Below are positions 27,701-36,300 of a stretch of 64,000 nt of DNA, piece after piece. The notes beneath the pieces are model-generated. The model saw only the letters and a list, made by a program, of their open reading frames with translations, was not told the origin of the DNA and did not search any database. Every line of letters begins with the position of its first letter. Within the stretch, counting starts at the first letter, position 1. Position numbers and translations under genes: made by a program. The DNA lies in contig NZ_CP049362.1 in NCBI RefSeq assembly GCF_019343455.1, positions 3,286,001-3,350,000 of the forward strand. The letters run 5' to 3'. Source of the DNA: Alcaligenes ammonioxydans. Lineage in GTDB: Bacteria; Pseudomonadota; Gammaproteobacteria; Burkholderiales; Burkholderiaceae_B.

Positions 27701-28752
27701 TGATGTCAAACGCGCACACTCCTGTTCGTGTCGCAGTCCTGGGCGCAGGCAGTTGGGGCACGGCGCTGGCCGCCCTGGCCAGCCTCCAGGCTCCCACGAT
27801 GGTGTGGGCGCGCAAATCATCCACAGCTCATGCCATCGGGCAGGATCATCGCAATCCCGCCTACCTGCCCGATGTCCTGCTCCCCGAATCGCTACAAGCC
27901 AGCGACAATCTGAAGCACGTCATGGATTTCGCACTGGCCGACGATACCGGGCCCGCCCTCATCATTCTGGGTGTGCCTGTTCGTGGTCTGGCACAGACCT
28001 GTGTGGACCTGGCGCAGCACTTGCCCGCCACACGCCGTCATCCTGTCCTGTTGGTCTGGACCTGCAAAGGCTTTCATCAGGAAAGCGGTTTACTACCCCA
28101 TCAGATTGTGCGCGAAAGCCTGCCTGAGCGCCCCTGGTTAGGCCGGGCCGTATTGTCTGGTCCCTCTTTCGCGCTGGAAGTGGCCAAAGGCCTGCCTGTC
28201 GCCCTGACCCTGGCCTGCCAACCCGCCTCCATGGCGGACATCGCCCTGGCCGCTCTGCATGGCAAGCAAGCCCGCCTCTACACCAGCACCGACATGATCG
28301 GTGTGGAAGTCGGTGGCGCTGTCAAAAACATCATGGCAATTGCCTGCGGCATTGCCGACGCACTGGGCCTGGGCCACAACGCCCGTGCCGCCCTGATTAC
28401 CCGAGGCCTGGCTGAAATGCAGCGTCTGGGTGTCGCTCTGGGCGGTCACGCAGAAACCTTCTTCGGACTGGCCGGTCTGGGAGATCTGGTCCTGACCGCG
28501 ACCGGCGAGCTCTCCCGCAACCGGCAAGTTGGCCTGGCGCTGGGCGCCGGAGAAAGCCTGGACAGCATCCTGGCCACCGGCATTACGGCCGAGGGGGTAC
28601 GCTGCGCCCGCGCGGTTCTGGAGATGGGCAAGGCGCACCACATTGAACTCCCCATTACCGCCGCGGTCTGCCAGATTCTGTTTGAACAGCTCTCCCCGCG
28701 TGAAGCCGTCCACGCCTTGCTCACTCGCGAGGCCAAGCAGGAAGGCCATTAA
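27700..28752 (+). CDS. gpsA: Glycerol-3-phosphate dehydrogenase [NAD(P)+]
   Basis: Makes sn-glycerol 3-phosphate for phospholipids. 350 residues: nucleotide-binding G-A-G-S-W-G-T-A near residue 15, then K-G-F, S-G-P-S-F-A and the catalytic Lys region G-G-A-V-K-N-I-M-A-I-A-C-G. Two adjacent ATGs (27700, 27703) are possible; the first overlaps the secB TGA. Last gene of the operon. Confidence 0.96.
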   Translation: MMSNAHTPVRVAVLGAGSWGTALAALASLQAPTMVWARKSSTAHAIGQDHRNPAYLPDVLLPESLQASDNLKHVMDFALADDTGPALIILGVPVRGLAQTCVDLAQHLPATRRHPVLLVWTCKGFHQESGLLPHQIVRESLPERPWLGRAVLSGPSFALEVAKGLPVALTLACQPASMADIALAALHGKQARLYTSTDMIGVEVGGAVKNIMAIACGIADALGLGHNARAALITRGLAEMQRLGVALGGHAETFFGLAGLGDLVLTATGELSRNRQVGLALGAGESLDSILATGITAEGVRCARAVLEMGKAHHIELPITAAVCQILFEQLSPREAVHALLTREAKQEGH

Positions 28753-28826
28753 CCCCGCTTGCCATCTGGTCTGGCTTCTCCTTGTCAGGCCGGCGGTCAA
28801 CCGTCTTTTTATTCAACATCAAAACA

Positions 28827-29825
28827 ATGTCATTGCTTGCTCGTTCTCGTGATCTTCTGCTCCGCTCCGTGCTGGGGCTGGCCTGCACCGGTTTGCTGGC
28901 GCAGGCTGCTCAGGCCCAGTCCAGCTGGCCTGAACGTCCCATTCAGATGGTGGTGCCCTTCCCGGCAGGCTCCTCGCCTGACGCGCTGGCCCGTGCCATT
29001 TCCGAACCCCTTTCCCAGGCCCTGGGGCAGACCATCATTGTGGACAATCGCCCGGGTGCAGGCGGCAATATCGGCACCCGCTTTGTTGCTCATGCCAAGC
29101 CCGACGGCTACACCCTGCTGCTGACCATTAACGGCCCCATGGTGACGGCTCCCACCCTTTACAAGACCTCGCTGGGCTACGACCCGCTGAACGATCTGCA
29201 GCCTGTCTCCATGATTGGCACCAGCCCCAACGTTCTGGTCGTACCGGCTGACTCACCCGCCAATACAGTAGAGGAGTTCATTGCCCTGGCCAAATCCCGC
29301 CCCGGTGAATTGAACTACGGCTCTGTCGGCCCCGGCAGCTCGGCCCACCTGGCGATGGCCATGCTCGAGCATGCCGTCGACATCAAGCTGGAGCAAATCC
29401 CCTACTCCGGTTTTCCACAAATTCTGACGGCCATTATTGGCGGAGACATTGACGCCGCCTTCATGGTTCCAGGCATTGCCATGCCGCAGGTTGAGGCTGG
29501 TAAAGTCAAGGCATTGGCCGTGACGTCCCTGCAGCCCAGCGAATTGCTGCCGGACTTAACCACCATGGCACAAGCCGGTCTGGAAAACTTCGAGGCAATC
29601 TCCTGGGATGCTTTCTTTGTCCCTCACAACACCTCGGAGGATGTCGTCAAACGTCTGAACCAGGAAATCACCACCATCTTGCAACGCGACGATATCAAGG
29701 CCAAGCTCAAGGCCTTTTACTTTTCGTCCGAACCCTCCACCCCCCAAGCGCTGACGGACAAGATCGTGGCCGACAAAGCTCGTTGGGATGAGGTGATCGA
29801 ACGCCTGAATCTGTCGCTGGAATAA
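28827..29825 (+). CDS. Tripartite tricarboxylate transporter receptor (Bug/TctC family)
   Basis: Periplasmic solute-binding protein of 332 residues with signal peptide ending A-Q-A. The mature part starts W-P-E-R-P-I-Q-M-V-V-P-F-P-A-G-S-S-P-D, the Bug-family opening, and has the two-lobe pattern with R-P-G-A-G-G-N-I-G and Y-G-S-V-G-P-G-S. These receptors bind carboxylates such as citrate, pyroglutamate or nicotinate. No TctA/TctB genes lie nearby, so it is an orphan, as most Bug proteins of Alcaligenaceae are. Ligand unknown. Confidence 0.9.
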   Translation: MSLLARSRDLLLRSVLGLACTGLLAQAAQAQSSWPERPIQMVVPFPAGSSPDALARAISEPLSQALGQTIIVDNRPGAGGNIGTRFVAHAKPDGYTLLLTINGPMVTAPTLYKTSLGYDPLNDLQPVSMIGTSPNVLVVPADSPANTVEEFIALAKSRPGELNYGSVGPGSSAHLAMAMLEHAVDIKLEQIPYSGFPQILTAIIGGDIDAAFMVPGIAMPQVEAGKVKALAVTSLQPSELLPDLTTMAQAGLENFEAISWDAFFVPHNTSEDVVKRLNQEITTILQRDDIKAKLKAFYFSSEPSTPQALTDKIVADKARWDEVIERLNLSLE

Positions 29826-29847
29826 AAGCCTCGACTCATTCCTCTGC

Positions 29848-29886
29848 AAATGGCCCTGCGAACCTCTTGGTTGCAGGGCCATCTTT
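29848..29886 (+). terminator. Strong rho-independent terminator after the Bug receptor gene
   Basis: Arms ATGGCCCTGC (29850-29859) and GCAGGGCCAT (29873-29882), with further inner AACC/GGTT pairing, are followed by CTTTCT. Confidence 0.85.
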
Positions 29887-29908
29887 CTGTGGATTCGACC
29901 ACCATCAC

Positions 29909-29939
29909 GCACAGTCCGTCCAAGCTCAACGGACTGTGC
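29909..29939. other. 10-bp perfect inverted repeat, trmL 3' region
   Basis: GCACAGTCCG (29909-29918) pairs with CGGACTGTGC (29930-29939). It may end the converging trmL transcript, but no T-run follows on either strand. Confidence 0.4.
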
Positions 29940-29986
29940 CGCCTCACTGCCAGCCCCATGTCATGGCGAAGCAGACCAGCCCCCCT

Positions 29987-30457
29987 TTACACCCCGCCCT
30001 CATAGCCTGCCTGCCGCCAGGCCTCAAACACACAGACCGCCACCGCATTGGACAGGTTCAAACTACGCTGCCCAGCCAGCATGGGCAAACGAATCCGCTG
30101 CTCCTGAGGAAACAATGCAAGCTGTTCGGCCGACAAACCTGCAGTTTCACAACCAAACACAAACACATCACCCGGCTTGAAGCTTTGCTCCGCCAGCAAA
30201 TGGCTGCCGCGCGTCGTCAGAGCAAAAGCCCGATCGGCCGCGGTGCCGGTGGCGCGCAACGCCTCTTCAAGGCTGTCATGCACCTTGACCTGGGCCCATT
30301 CGTGATAGTCCAAGCCGGCACGGCGCAGCTTGCTGTCCTCAAGCTCAAAGCCCAAAGGCCGTACCAGATGCAGGACACAGCCTGTATTGGCCGCCAGACG
30401 AATGACATTGCCCGTATTGGGAGGAATCTCGGGCGAAACCAGGACGATATGAAACAT
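29987..30457 (-). CDS. trmL: tRNA (cytidine(34)-2'-O)-methyltransferase
   Basis: SPOUT methyltransferase that modifies the wobble base of tRNA-Leu. 156 residues from M-F-H-I-V-L, as in E. coli TrmL (157). Motifs [23 protein letters not shown] and the knot segment [11 protein letters not shown] are clear. A 15-codon upstream extension was dropped. Follows comF by about 54 nt on the same strand. Confidence 0.94.
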   Translation of the reverse strand: MFHIVLVSPEIPPNTGNVIRLAANTGCVLHLVRPLGFELEDSKLRRAGLDYHEWAQVKVHDSLEEALRATGTAADRAFALTTRGSHLLAEQSFKPGDVFVFGCETAGLSAEQLALFPQEQRIRLPMLAGQRSLNLSNAVAVCVFEAWRQAGYEGGV

Positions 30458-30511
30458 GAAGAACCCAAAAAAACACAGAAAAGCCGCCAGCTGGCGACGC
30501 AACAGAAAAGA

Positions 30512-31261
30512 CTAGAACCTCGTTGACTTCCAGGGCGCCCGAGCCGCGACCAAGGCATACACCGGGCCGGCGCCGGCCACACGACAGGCACGCGCCAGTG
30601 CATCCAGCGTGGCCCCCGTCGTCAACACATCATCGATGAGCAGCACGGCACGCCCGTCAAGCGGCTCCAGCACCTGAAAAACACCCCGCATGGCTTGCCT
30701 GCGAGCCTGACGCCCCAGAAACTTCTGGGCCACGTCCTGACGTGGCGACAATGCGACGACATGCAGACATGCCGCTAAACCCAAACGACGCGCTACGCGC
30801 TGAGCCAGCACGGCTGCCGGGTTAAAACCCCGACGGCGCAAGGCGTCGCGTTGTGAGGGAACCGCTATGACCCGACACCCATCATCCAGTGCTGGCCCGT
30901 AACGGCGCCATTGCTGCAACATCAATTCCGCCAGCACCGCTGCCACCTCCAGCCGACGGGAAATTTTAAACGCATGAATCAACATATCGCCAGGATGTTC
31001 ATAGTCAAACCCGGCCACGGTGGCTTGCAAGGAAAATTGCCCCGCTCCGCAATCCGGGCAGGCCAGCAAGGCCAGGGGCGGCAAGGCCAGCGCACACCGT
31101 GGGCATCGCAAGTCATGAACCGGCCTGAGCAGGGCATGACGACACCAGGGACACAGCGCCCCGCTTGGTGAACGCAAGCCACACAACATGCAGGGGCGGG
31201 CCGGCAGGGGAAGCCCTACAAGACGATGGAGCGACTCGCGCCCGAACTGGGGATGCGCCAT
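30512..31261 (-). CDS. comF: ComF-family phosphoribosyltransferase-like protein
   Basis: 249 residues. The N-terminal third carries four C-x2-C pairs (C-M-L-C, C-P-W-C, C-P-R-C, C-P-D-C) that would bind zinc, and the C-terminal half has the PRPP-binding motif V-L-L-I-D-D-V-L-T-T-G-A-T. Members are needed for DNA uptake in naturally competent bacteria and for using DNA as a nutrient (GntX/YhgH). The gene is divergent from bioC, an arrangement related to the bioH-gntX pairing elsewhere. Confidence 0.9.
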   Translation of the reverse strand: MAHPQFGRESLHRLVGLPLPARPCMLCGLRSPSGALCPWCRHALLRPVHDLRCPRCALALPPLALLACPDCGAGQFSLQATVAGFDYEHPGDMLIHAFKISRRLEVAAVLAELMLQQWRRYGPALDDGCRVIAVPSQRDALRRRGFNPAAVLAQRVARRLGLAACLHVVALSPRQDVAQKFLGRQARRQAMRGVFQVLEPLDGRAVLLIDDVLTTGATLDALARACRVAGAGPVYALVAARAPWKSTRF

Positions 31262-31342
31262 AATAGATCATTACCTTTCAGAGCCAGGCTGATCCGATCA
31301 CAGCACAAGCTCCTGATCCACGCCAGCAACGTCCGCGCAATT

Positions 31343-32257
31343 ATGTCCCAGTTACCTTCTTTGCCTATCAACTCCGCCCACGTCGAGCAGCAATTCAATC
31401 GCCGCGCTCCCCTGGATCACGCTCAGTTTCTCTACGGTGAAGTCGCCCAGCGGATGTTGTCCCGGCTGGCCTTGGTACGGTTACAGCCCACGCATATTCT
31501 GGATGCAGGCTGTGGCGCCAGCCACGCGCTCGAACCGTTACGCTCACGCTATCCGGACATGAAATACACCGGTCTGGATCGCAGCGCGAAGTTGCTGGAC
31601 GTGGCTCGCGAGCGTTACCAGTCCAAACCCAGCCTTTGGCAGAAACTGCGCAATCAGCCTACCCCGGCTGCCAGCTGGATTCAGGCTGATATGGCCGATA
31701 CCGGCCTACCGGCTGAAAGCCAGGAACTGATCTGGTCGAATATGGCCCTGCACTGGCACCCCGAGCCCCATCGGGTACTGGCCGAATGGAATCGTCTGCT
31801 CAAACCTGAAACGCTGGTGATGTTCTCCTGCCTGGGGCCCGGTTCTTTTGCCGAACTGCGCAGCGCCATGGAGCAGGCAGACCTGGGCACCAGAACGCTG
31901 GAATTCGTGGACATGCACGACTTTGGTGATCTGCTGCTGGAAAGCGGCTTTGCCGATCCTGTCATGGATCAGGAACTCGTCACCCTTACGTACCGCAGCG
32001 CCGAGAAACTGCTGGATGATCTGCGCCTGCTGGGCGGCAACCCGCACCCTCAGCGCAAGGCTAGCCTGAGCACCTTGCCCTGGCGTCAGCGTCTGCTCAA
32101 TGCGCTGGAAAAGCAGCGCCACATGGACGGAACCCTGCACCTGAGCCTGGAAATAGCGTACGGACATGCCTGGCGTGCCCGCAGTCGCCGCAGCACTCAT
32201 GGAGAGGTGAGCGTACCCATCTCCACCATCAGCCGCCGTCCCAAGCCTCAGGAATAG
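31343..32257 (+). CDS. bioC: BioC-like malonyl-ACP O-methyltransferase
   Basis: SAM-dependent class I methyltransferase of 304 residues. An N-terminal Q-Q-F-N-R-R-A segment typical of BioC is followed by motif I I-L-D-A-G-C-G-A-S, an acidic loop G-L-D-R-S and motif IV L-I-W-S-N-M-A-L-H-W. BioC masks malonyl-ACP as a methyl ester so that fatty-acid enzymes build pimelate for biotin. Other biotin genes are not in the window, so a related methyltransferase role cannot be excluded. Start taken at MSQLPSLP; an upstream in-frame start would overlap comF. Confidence 0.85.
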   Translation: MSQLPSLPINSAHVEQQFNRRAPLDHAQFLYGEVAQRMLSRLALVRLQPTHILDAGCGASHALEPLRSRYPDMKYTGLDRSAKLLDVARERYQSKPSLWQKLRNQPTPAASWIQADMADTGLPAESQELIWSNMALHWHPEPHRVLAEWNRLLKPETLVMFSCLGPGSFAELRSAMEQADLGTRTLEFVDMHDFGDLLLESGFADPVMDQELVTLTYRSAEKLLDDLRLLGGNPHPQRKASLSTLPWRQRLLNALEKQRHMDGTLHLSLEIAYGHAWRARSRRSTHGEVSVPISTISRRPKPQE

Positions 32258-32306
32258 GCGGCACCCCCAAGCCCGTTCCAAGGATGGGCAAGCAGATGGG
32301 CCCTCT

Positions 32307-32335
32307 CTGACAAAAAAATGGTTTAGGGGTACACT
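32307..32335 (+). promoter_or_regulatory. Promoter of the FMN riboswitch-ribH transcript
   Basis: CTGACA (32307-32312) and TACACT (32330-32335) are separated by exactly 17 bp. The predicted start near 32342 coincides with the first base of a 7-bp hairpin (GTTAGCC/GGCTAAC, 32342-32360) at the RNA 5' end. Confidence 0.65.
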
Positions 32336-32363
32336 TTTGCGGTTAGCCAAGCTGGCTAACAAT

Positions 32364-32499
32364 GTTCTCAGGGCGGGGTGCAAGTCCCCACCGGCGGTAA
32401 TGGCACAGCCTAGCCCGCGAGCGCCTGACCTTGTGTCAGGGACAGCAGACCCGGTGTGATTCCGGGGCCGACGGTATAGTCCGGATAAAGAGAGAACGG
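32364..32499 (+). promoter_or_regulatory. FMN riboswitch (RFN element)
   Basis: The conserved RFN blocks occur in order: GGGCGGGGTGCAAGTCCCCACC, then CGGCGGTAATG, AGCCCGCGAGCGCC, a variable stem, GCAGACCCGGTGTGATTCCGG, GGCCGACGGTATAGTCCGGAT and AAAGAGAGAAC that pairs with the opening GTTCTC to close the junction. It binds FMN and lowers riboflavin-gene expression. The downstream gene is ribH. Confidence 0.97.
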
Positions 32500-32500
32500 G

Positions 32501-32590
32501 ATATCTTCACCCCTGTACAGGAGCCATCCTGTTGGGGGCTTGAGCTGTCCTGCTTCCTGCATGCCCTGTTTTTGTTGTCATAAAACAGGA
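32501..32590 (+). promoter_or_regulatory. Expression platform of the FMN riboswitch with two competing hairpins
   Basis: A sequestering stem pairs CCTGTTTT (32565-32572) with AAAACAGG (32582-32589) and hides the AGGA ribosome site of ribH. Upstream, ACAGGA and TCCTGT pair within a CCCC/GGGG-clamped hairpin. TCCTGTT (about 32528-32534) is also complementary to AACAGGA (32584-32590), so it can pair with the ribosome-site region instead. No T-run follows a stem, so control should be at translation. Inferred from base pairing only. Confidence 0.6.
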
Positions 32591-32597
32591 AACCAAC

Positions 32598-33089
32598 ATG
32601 AACAGCATTACCCCAGCCAATCGTCTGGCCCCTCGCATCGCTTTTATTCAAGCTTGCTGGCACAAGGACATTGTGGATCAGGCCCGCCAGGGCTTTATCG
32701 ACGAAGTCACCTCCTTGGGCCATGACAGCAGCCTGATCGACTTCTTTGAAGTAGGCGGTGCTTTTGAAATCCCGCTACATGCACAGCGTCTGGCCCAATC
32801 GGGACAATACGCGGCGATTGTAGCGGCGGGCCTGGTCGTAGATGGTGGCATCTATCGCCACGACTTTGTGGCCACCGCAGTCATTCAGGGCTTGATGCAA
32901 GTGCAGCTCAGCACTAATGTGCCTGTGTTTTCAGTCGTGCTGACTCCGCACCACTTCCATGATGGCAAGGAGCACCACGATTACTTCCATCGTCACTTTG
33001 TGATCAAGGGCCAGGAAGCGGCCCGCACGTGTCTGGATACCGTCGCCAAGTTGCAGTCCCTGCCTGTGGCACAGGTCGCCGCGCTCTAA
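32598..33089 (+). CDS. ribH: 6,7-dimethyl-8-ribityllumazine synthase, type II
   Basis: Penultimate enzyme of riboflavin synthesis, condensing the dihydroxybutanone phosphate with the aminopyrimidine. 163 residues. The Y-R-H-D-F-V-A-T-A-V-I-Q-G-L-M-Q-V-Q region and S-V-V-L-T-P-H-H-F-H match the type II (RibH2) branch known from Brucella and Mesorhizobium, which forms decamers rather than 60-mers. It stands alone behind an FMN riboswitch, so it is the copy tuned to FMN supply; other rib genes are elsewhere. Confidence 0.93.
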   Translation: MNSITPANRLAPRIAFIQACWHKDIVDQARQGFIDEVTSLGHDSSLIDFFEVGGAFEIPLHAQRLAQSGQYAAIVAAGLVVDGGIYRHDFVATAVIQGLMQVQLSTNVPVFSVVLTPHHFHDGKEHHDYFHRHFVIKGQEAARTCLDTVAKLQSLPVAQVAAL

Positions 33090-33096
33090 ACGACAA

Positions 33097-33115
33097 GGCG
33101 GCCTGTCAGGCCGCC
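33097..33115. terminator. GC-rich hairpin after ribH
   Basis: GGCGGCCTG pairs with CAGGCCGCC around a minimal loop, 7 nt after the ribH stop. No T-run follows; a probable transcript end for ribH and possibly for ntrX from the other side. Confidence 0.4.
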
Positions 33116-33198
33116 CCTCCATCCCCCCCGGCCCGCTGCTCCTGGCAGCGTCGGGACAGACTCAAACCCTGTCGACCCCTATTGGGGCACGGCCCGTC

Positions 33199-33894
33199 TC
33201 AAGACTGGTTACGCTTGCGCGACGAGTCGATACCCAGCTGTTTGAGTTTGCGGTACAAGTGGGTTCGCTCCAGACCGGTACGCTCGGACACGCGAGTCAT
33301 GCTGTGATTTTCACGGCGCAGATGATATTCAAAATAAATGCGCTCGAACTCGTCACGCGCTTCACGCAAGGGCAAATCCAGGGAAATGCTGCCCAACTGG
33401 GACTCATCCTGCTCGACCTCGGGTACGGTCATGGCAGGGGCCATGCCAGGCGCCATCGGCGCTGCCTCAGGACGACGCTCCCCACCCTGCACCACCGGAC
33501 GAGCTGCCGCTGCCAATGTCTTGGGCGCAACGGTACGCTCCAGACCGGAAGCAACGGTCTTGAGCAAACGCTGCATGGTGATTGGCTTTTCCAGGAAATC
33601 CACTGCACCGATACGGGTGGCTTCCACCGCCGTATCCACCGTGGCGTGGCCGCTCATCATGACCACCGGCATATCCAGCAAGCCTTGGGAAGCCCACTCT
33701 TTGAGCAGACTGACACCGTCTGTGTCTGGCATCCAGATATCCAGCAAGACCAGATCGGGGCGGCCCCGCAAGCGTGCCTCGCGAGCCTGGGCGGCATTCT
33801 CTGCCAATTGCACGGTATGTCCTTCGTCGTAAAGAATTTCCGACAAAAGTTCCCGAATGCCGATTTCGTCATCAACTACCAGAATTCTGGCCAT
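33199..33894 (-). CDS. ntrX: NtrX-type response regulator lacking the AAA+ domain
   Basis: 231 residues in two parts. A receiver domain (about 1-120) has Asp8-Asp9, phospho-acceptor Asp52 in L-L-D-I-W-M-P-D and the late Lys in E-K-P. A Pro/Ala/Met-rich linker (about 125-175) leads to a Fis-type helix-turn-helix with L-P-L-R-E-A-R-D-E-F-E-R-I-Y and T-H-L-Y-R-K-L-K-Q-L-G-I, the NtrX C-terminus. The sigma-54-activating AAA+ ATPase (about 230 residues, with GAFTGA) found in standard NtrX is entirely missing, so the protein probably acts as a sigma-70-type regulator. Follows ntrY by 21 nt. Confidence 0.9.
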   Translation of the reverse strand: MARILVVDDEIGIRELLSEILYDEGHTVQLAENAAQAREARLRGRPDLVLLDIWMPDTDGVSLLKEWASQGLLDMPVVMMSGHATVDTAVEATRIGAVDFLEKPITMQRLLKTVASGLERTVAPKTLAAAARPVVQGGERRPEAAPMAPGMAPAMTVPEVEQDESQLGSISLDLPLREARDEFERIYFEYHLRRENHSMTRVSERTGLERTHLYRKLKQLGIDSSRKRNQS

Positions 33895-33915
33895 AAAACG
33901 TCACCTACGTGATTT

Positions 33916-36300
33916 TTACGCATTATCGTTTGCTCGCCGCCCAGAGTCCAGACGAATATGCTGGCCAGCAAGCCGGGTAAAGAGGATGGAAATGCGAGCC
34001 CCCCCCTCACGGCGATTGGAAACATCGATTCTGCCGCCGTGCTCCTCGATGATTTTCTTAACTATAGCAAGTCCCAGACCCGTGCCGGTGGGCTTGGTGG
34101 TTACGTATGGTTCAAAAACACGCACCAGCATCTGCGGATCAAAACCCGGCCCGTTATCTGAGACCACAAAACTGACCGTCGTAGCCGAGTCGGAACCTTC
34201 TACGCCTGCAATCATGGTTTTAACAAATACATGCGCCTGGTCAAGTGATTGATCCTGGGCAGCGGCTTCCCGAGCATTGGCCAGCAGATTATGAATAACC
34301 TGACGCAACTGTGTGGGGTCCCCCAGGACCATCGGCAAATCCGGGTCCAGTTCCACGTCAATCGCCACACTGTAACCGTCGTCCCGAACCATGCCTTCTT
34401 CCGGGTCCCAACCATATAAAGTCAGCACTTCGGTAATCAGCTCGTTCAGATTCAAAGCCTGCATCTGAGTGGCGGGCTTGCGGGCATACTCACGAAAATC
34501 CTCCACCATCTTTTTCAGGGAGGCAACCTGGTTGACGATGGTATTGGTGTAGCGCAGCAGCATGGCCGCATGCACCTCGTCCAATTGCGATTCCAGCTTC
34601 ATGGCCAGACGTTCGGCAGACAGCTGAATAGGCGTTAAGGGGTTTTTGATCTCGTGCGCCAGGCGTCGGGCCACTTCGCTCCAGGCCACCAGACGGCTGG
34701 CAGAAATCACGTCAGTAATGTCATCAAACACCACCAGATAACCCGTGGGCTGGCCGTCGACCCGCAGCAAGGTGCCCCGAGCCAAAACGGTGACGATAGT
34801 ATCACGCGCCTCATTGCCTTCTTTCATGTCCAGCTCAAACTGCTGCTGCCAATAAGGATGATCGGACCCCATGGCCTGATGCGTGGAAAACGCTTCGCGT
34901 ATGACGGATGCAAACGTCAGCGCTCCGTCCAAGGTCTCCAGCGGGCGACCTTTTATGGAGCGCAAATCCACTTGCAGGATTCGTTGCGCCCCTTGGTTGA
35001 ACATGGTCACGCGAAACATTTCGTCAAAGGCCAACACCCCGCTGGACAGATTGCTGAGCACTGACTCCAGATACATATTGGAGCGCTCCAGCTGCAAGCG
35101 ATTTTTCTCGACCATGCGGCGCGCCTCATCCAGTTGCCGGGTCATGGCATTGAACGAGCGGGTCAACTGGCCGACCTCGTCCTTGGCGGGCGGTTCAGGC
35201 AAGGCCCGGTAATCCCCCACCCCTACCGCCTGCGTCCCGGCAGCCAGCGTCAGCAATGGGCGCGTCAGACGGCGAGACAGGGCCAGGGCTGCAGCCACAG
35301 CGGTAAACACCGCCAGAATCAAGGCCAGTGTCAAGGTGATGCCGTAGAGCTTGCGCAAGCCCTGACGGGACAAAGCCAGCTCCTGATAATCCCGAAACCC
35401 CTGCTGGACCTGGTTGGCATTACGGGCGATCTTGTCGGGCACAGGCTGGATCACCTGCAGCCAACGCGAGTCCGCCGTACCGCTCAGGCTTGCTGTAAAA
35501 CGGTTGGGATCGGCCAGCGGCAGCACCGCCCGCAAACGCAAGCCGGTCGACTCTGCCGGCACACCCCCCTCGTCCAGGCCATTGTCATGTACCGGGGCAT
35601 CATCATCCACTTCAGCCGCCGCGTAACGACCCGAAATACGCAACTGATTCATTACGCTGGAAGGGGGCATGTCCGGTAGCAAGGTGTCATACCGTGAGGA
35701 CGAAAAGGCAATCAAGCGGCCATTGCCAGAAAACACCATGGCTTCGGTCACACCGCTGTTTTCCCGCAATGAGATCAGCAGACTGCTGTACTGGGCGCTA
35801 TCGGCTTTATTCAGCGCCGCCACCATTTCCTGGGCGCGGCCTTCCAGCTCGCTGAGCTGCGAATCCAGAGCCGCCCGCCCCAGACTCAGCCCTGACTCCA
35901 AGGCCGAATCCACTCGTACGTTGAACCAGGACTCGATCGAGCGCGACATGAACTGCACCGAGAGCAGATAGATCAGCGCACCCGGAATAATCCCGATCAG
36001 TGTGAAATAAAAAGCAAAGCGCGCCGTCATGCGGGCCCCAAACTGGCGCCTGCGTATTTGCCTGAACAGGCGAATCGTCAGCATCAGCACCCAGGAAATC
36101 AGGGTGGCCGCCAGCACGCCGTTGAGCACCAGCAAAAGATCATATTGCTGTGCGTAGCGCGAGGCGTTGCCTGTTGACCAGACCAGCAGCGTAAACAGCG
36201 CTAACGCGCTGACTCCCGCTCCAAACAGAGCGGTACGCAAGATCCAGCGGATCAAGGTTGGGGCTCGTCGACGGAGACGGAAAAGGAAAAGGTTTTCCAT
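33916..36300 (-). CDS. ntrY: NtrY-type membrane sensor histidine kinase
   Basis: 794 residues: three N-terminal membrane helices (about 20-115), a large periplasmic loop, a fourth helix (about 325-345), HAMP (to about 400), PAS (about 410-520), the histidine kinase dimerisation domain with His549 in R-R-L-A-H-E-I-K-N-P-L-T-P and a C-terminal ATPase domain with V-S-D-N-G-P-G-F and G-T-G-L-G-L-A-I-V. It is the cognate kinase of the adjacent regulator; the signal is not known. The ATG at 36300 overlaps DUF4390 by 49 nt; a TTG at 36255 that overlaps the DUF4390 stop is an alternative start. Confidence 0.92.
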   Translation of the reverse strand: MENLFLFRLRRRAPTLIRWILRTALFGAGVSALALFTLLVWSTGNASRYAQQYDLLLVLNGVLAATLISWVLMLTIRLFRQIRRRQFGARMTARFAFYFTLIGIIPGALIYLLSVQFMSRSIESWFNVRVDSALESGLSLGRAALDSQLSELEGRAQEMVAALNKADSAQYSSLLISLRENSGVTEAMVFSGNGRLIAFSSSRYDTLLPDMPPSSVMNQLRISGRYAAAEVDDDAPVHDNGLDEGGVPAESTGLRLRAVLPLADPNRFTASLSGTADSRWLQVIQPVPDKIARNANQVQQGFRDYQELALSRQGLRKLYGITLTLALILAVFTAVAAALALSRRLTRPLLTLAAGTQAVGVGDYRALPEPPAKDEVGQLTRSFNAMTRQLDEARRMVEKNRLQLERSNMYLESVLSNLSSGVLAFDEMFRVTMFNQGAQRILQVDLRSIKGRPLETLDGALTFASVIREAFSTHQAMGSDHPYWQQQFELDMKEGNEARDTIVTVLARGTLLRVDGQPTGYLVVFDDITDVISASRLVAWSEVARRLAHEIKNPLTPIQLSAERLAMKLESQLDEVHAAMLLRYTNTIVNQVASLKKMVEDFREYARKPATQMQALNLNELITEVLTLYGWDPEEGMVRDDGYSVAIDVELDPDLPMVLGDPTQLRQVIHNLLANAREAAAQDQSLDQAHVFVKTMIAGVEGSDSATTVSFVVSDNGPGFDPQMLVRVFEPYVTTKPTGTGLGLAIVKKIIEEHGGRIDVSNRREGGARISILFTRLAGQHIRLDSGRRANDNA

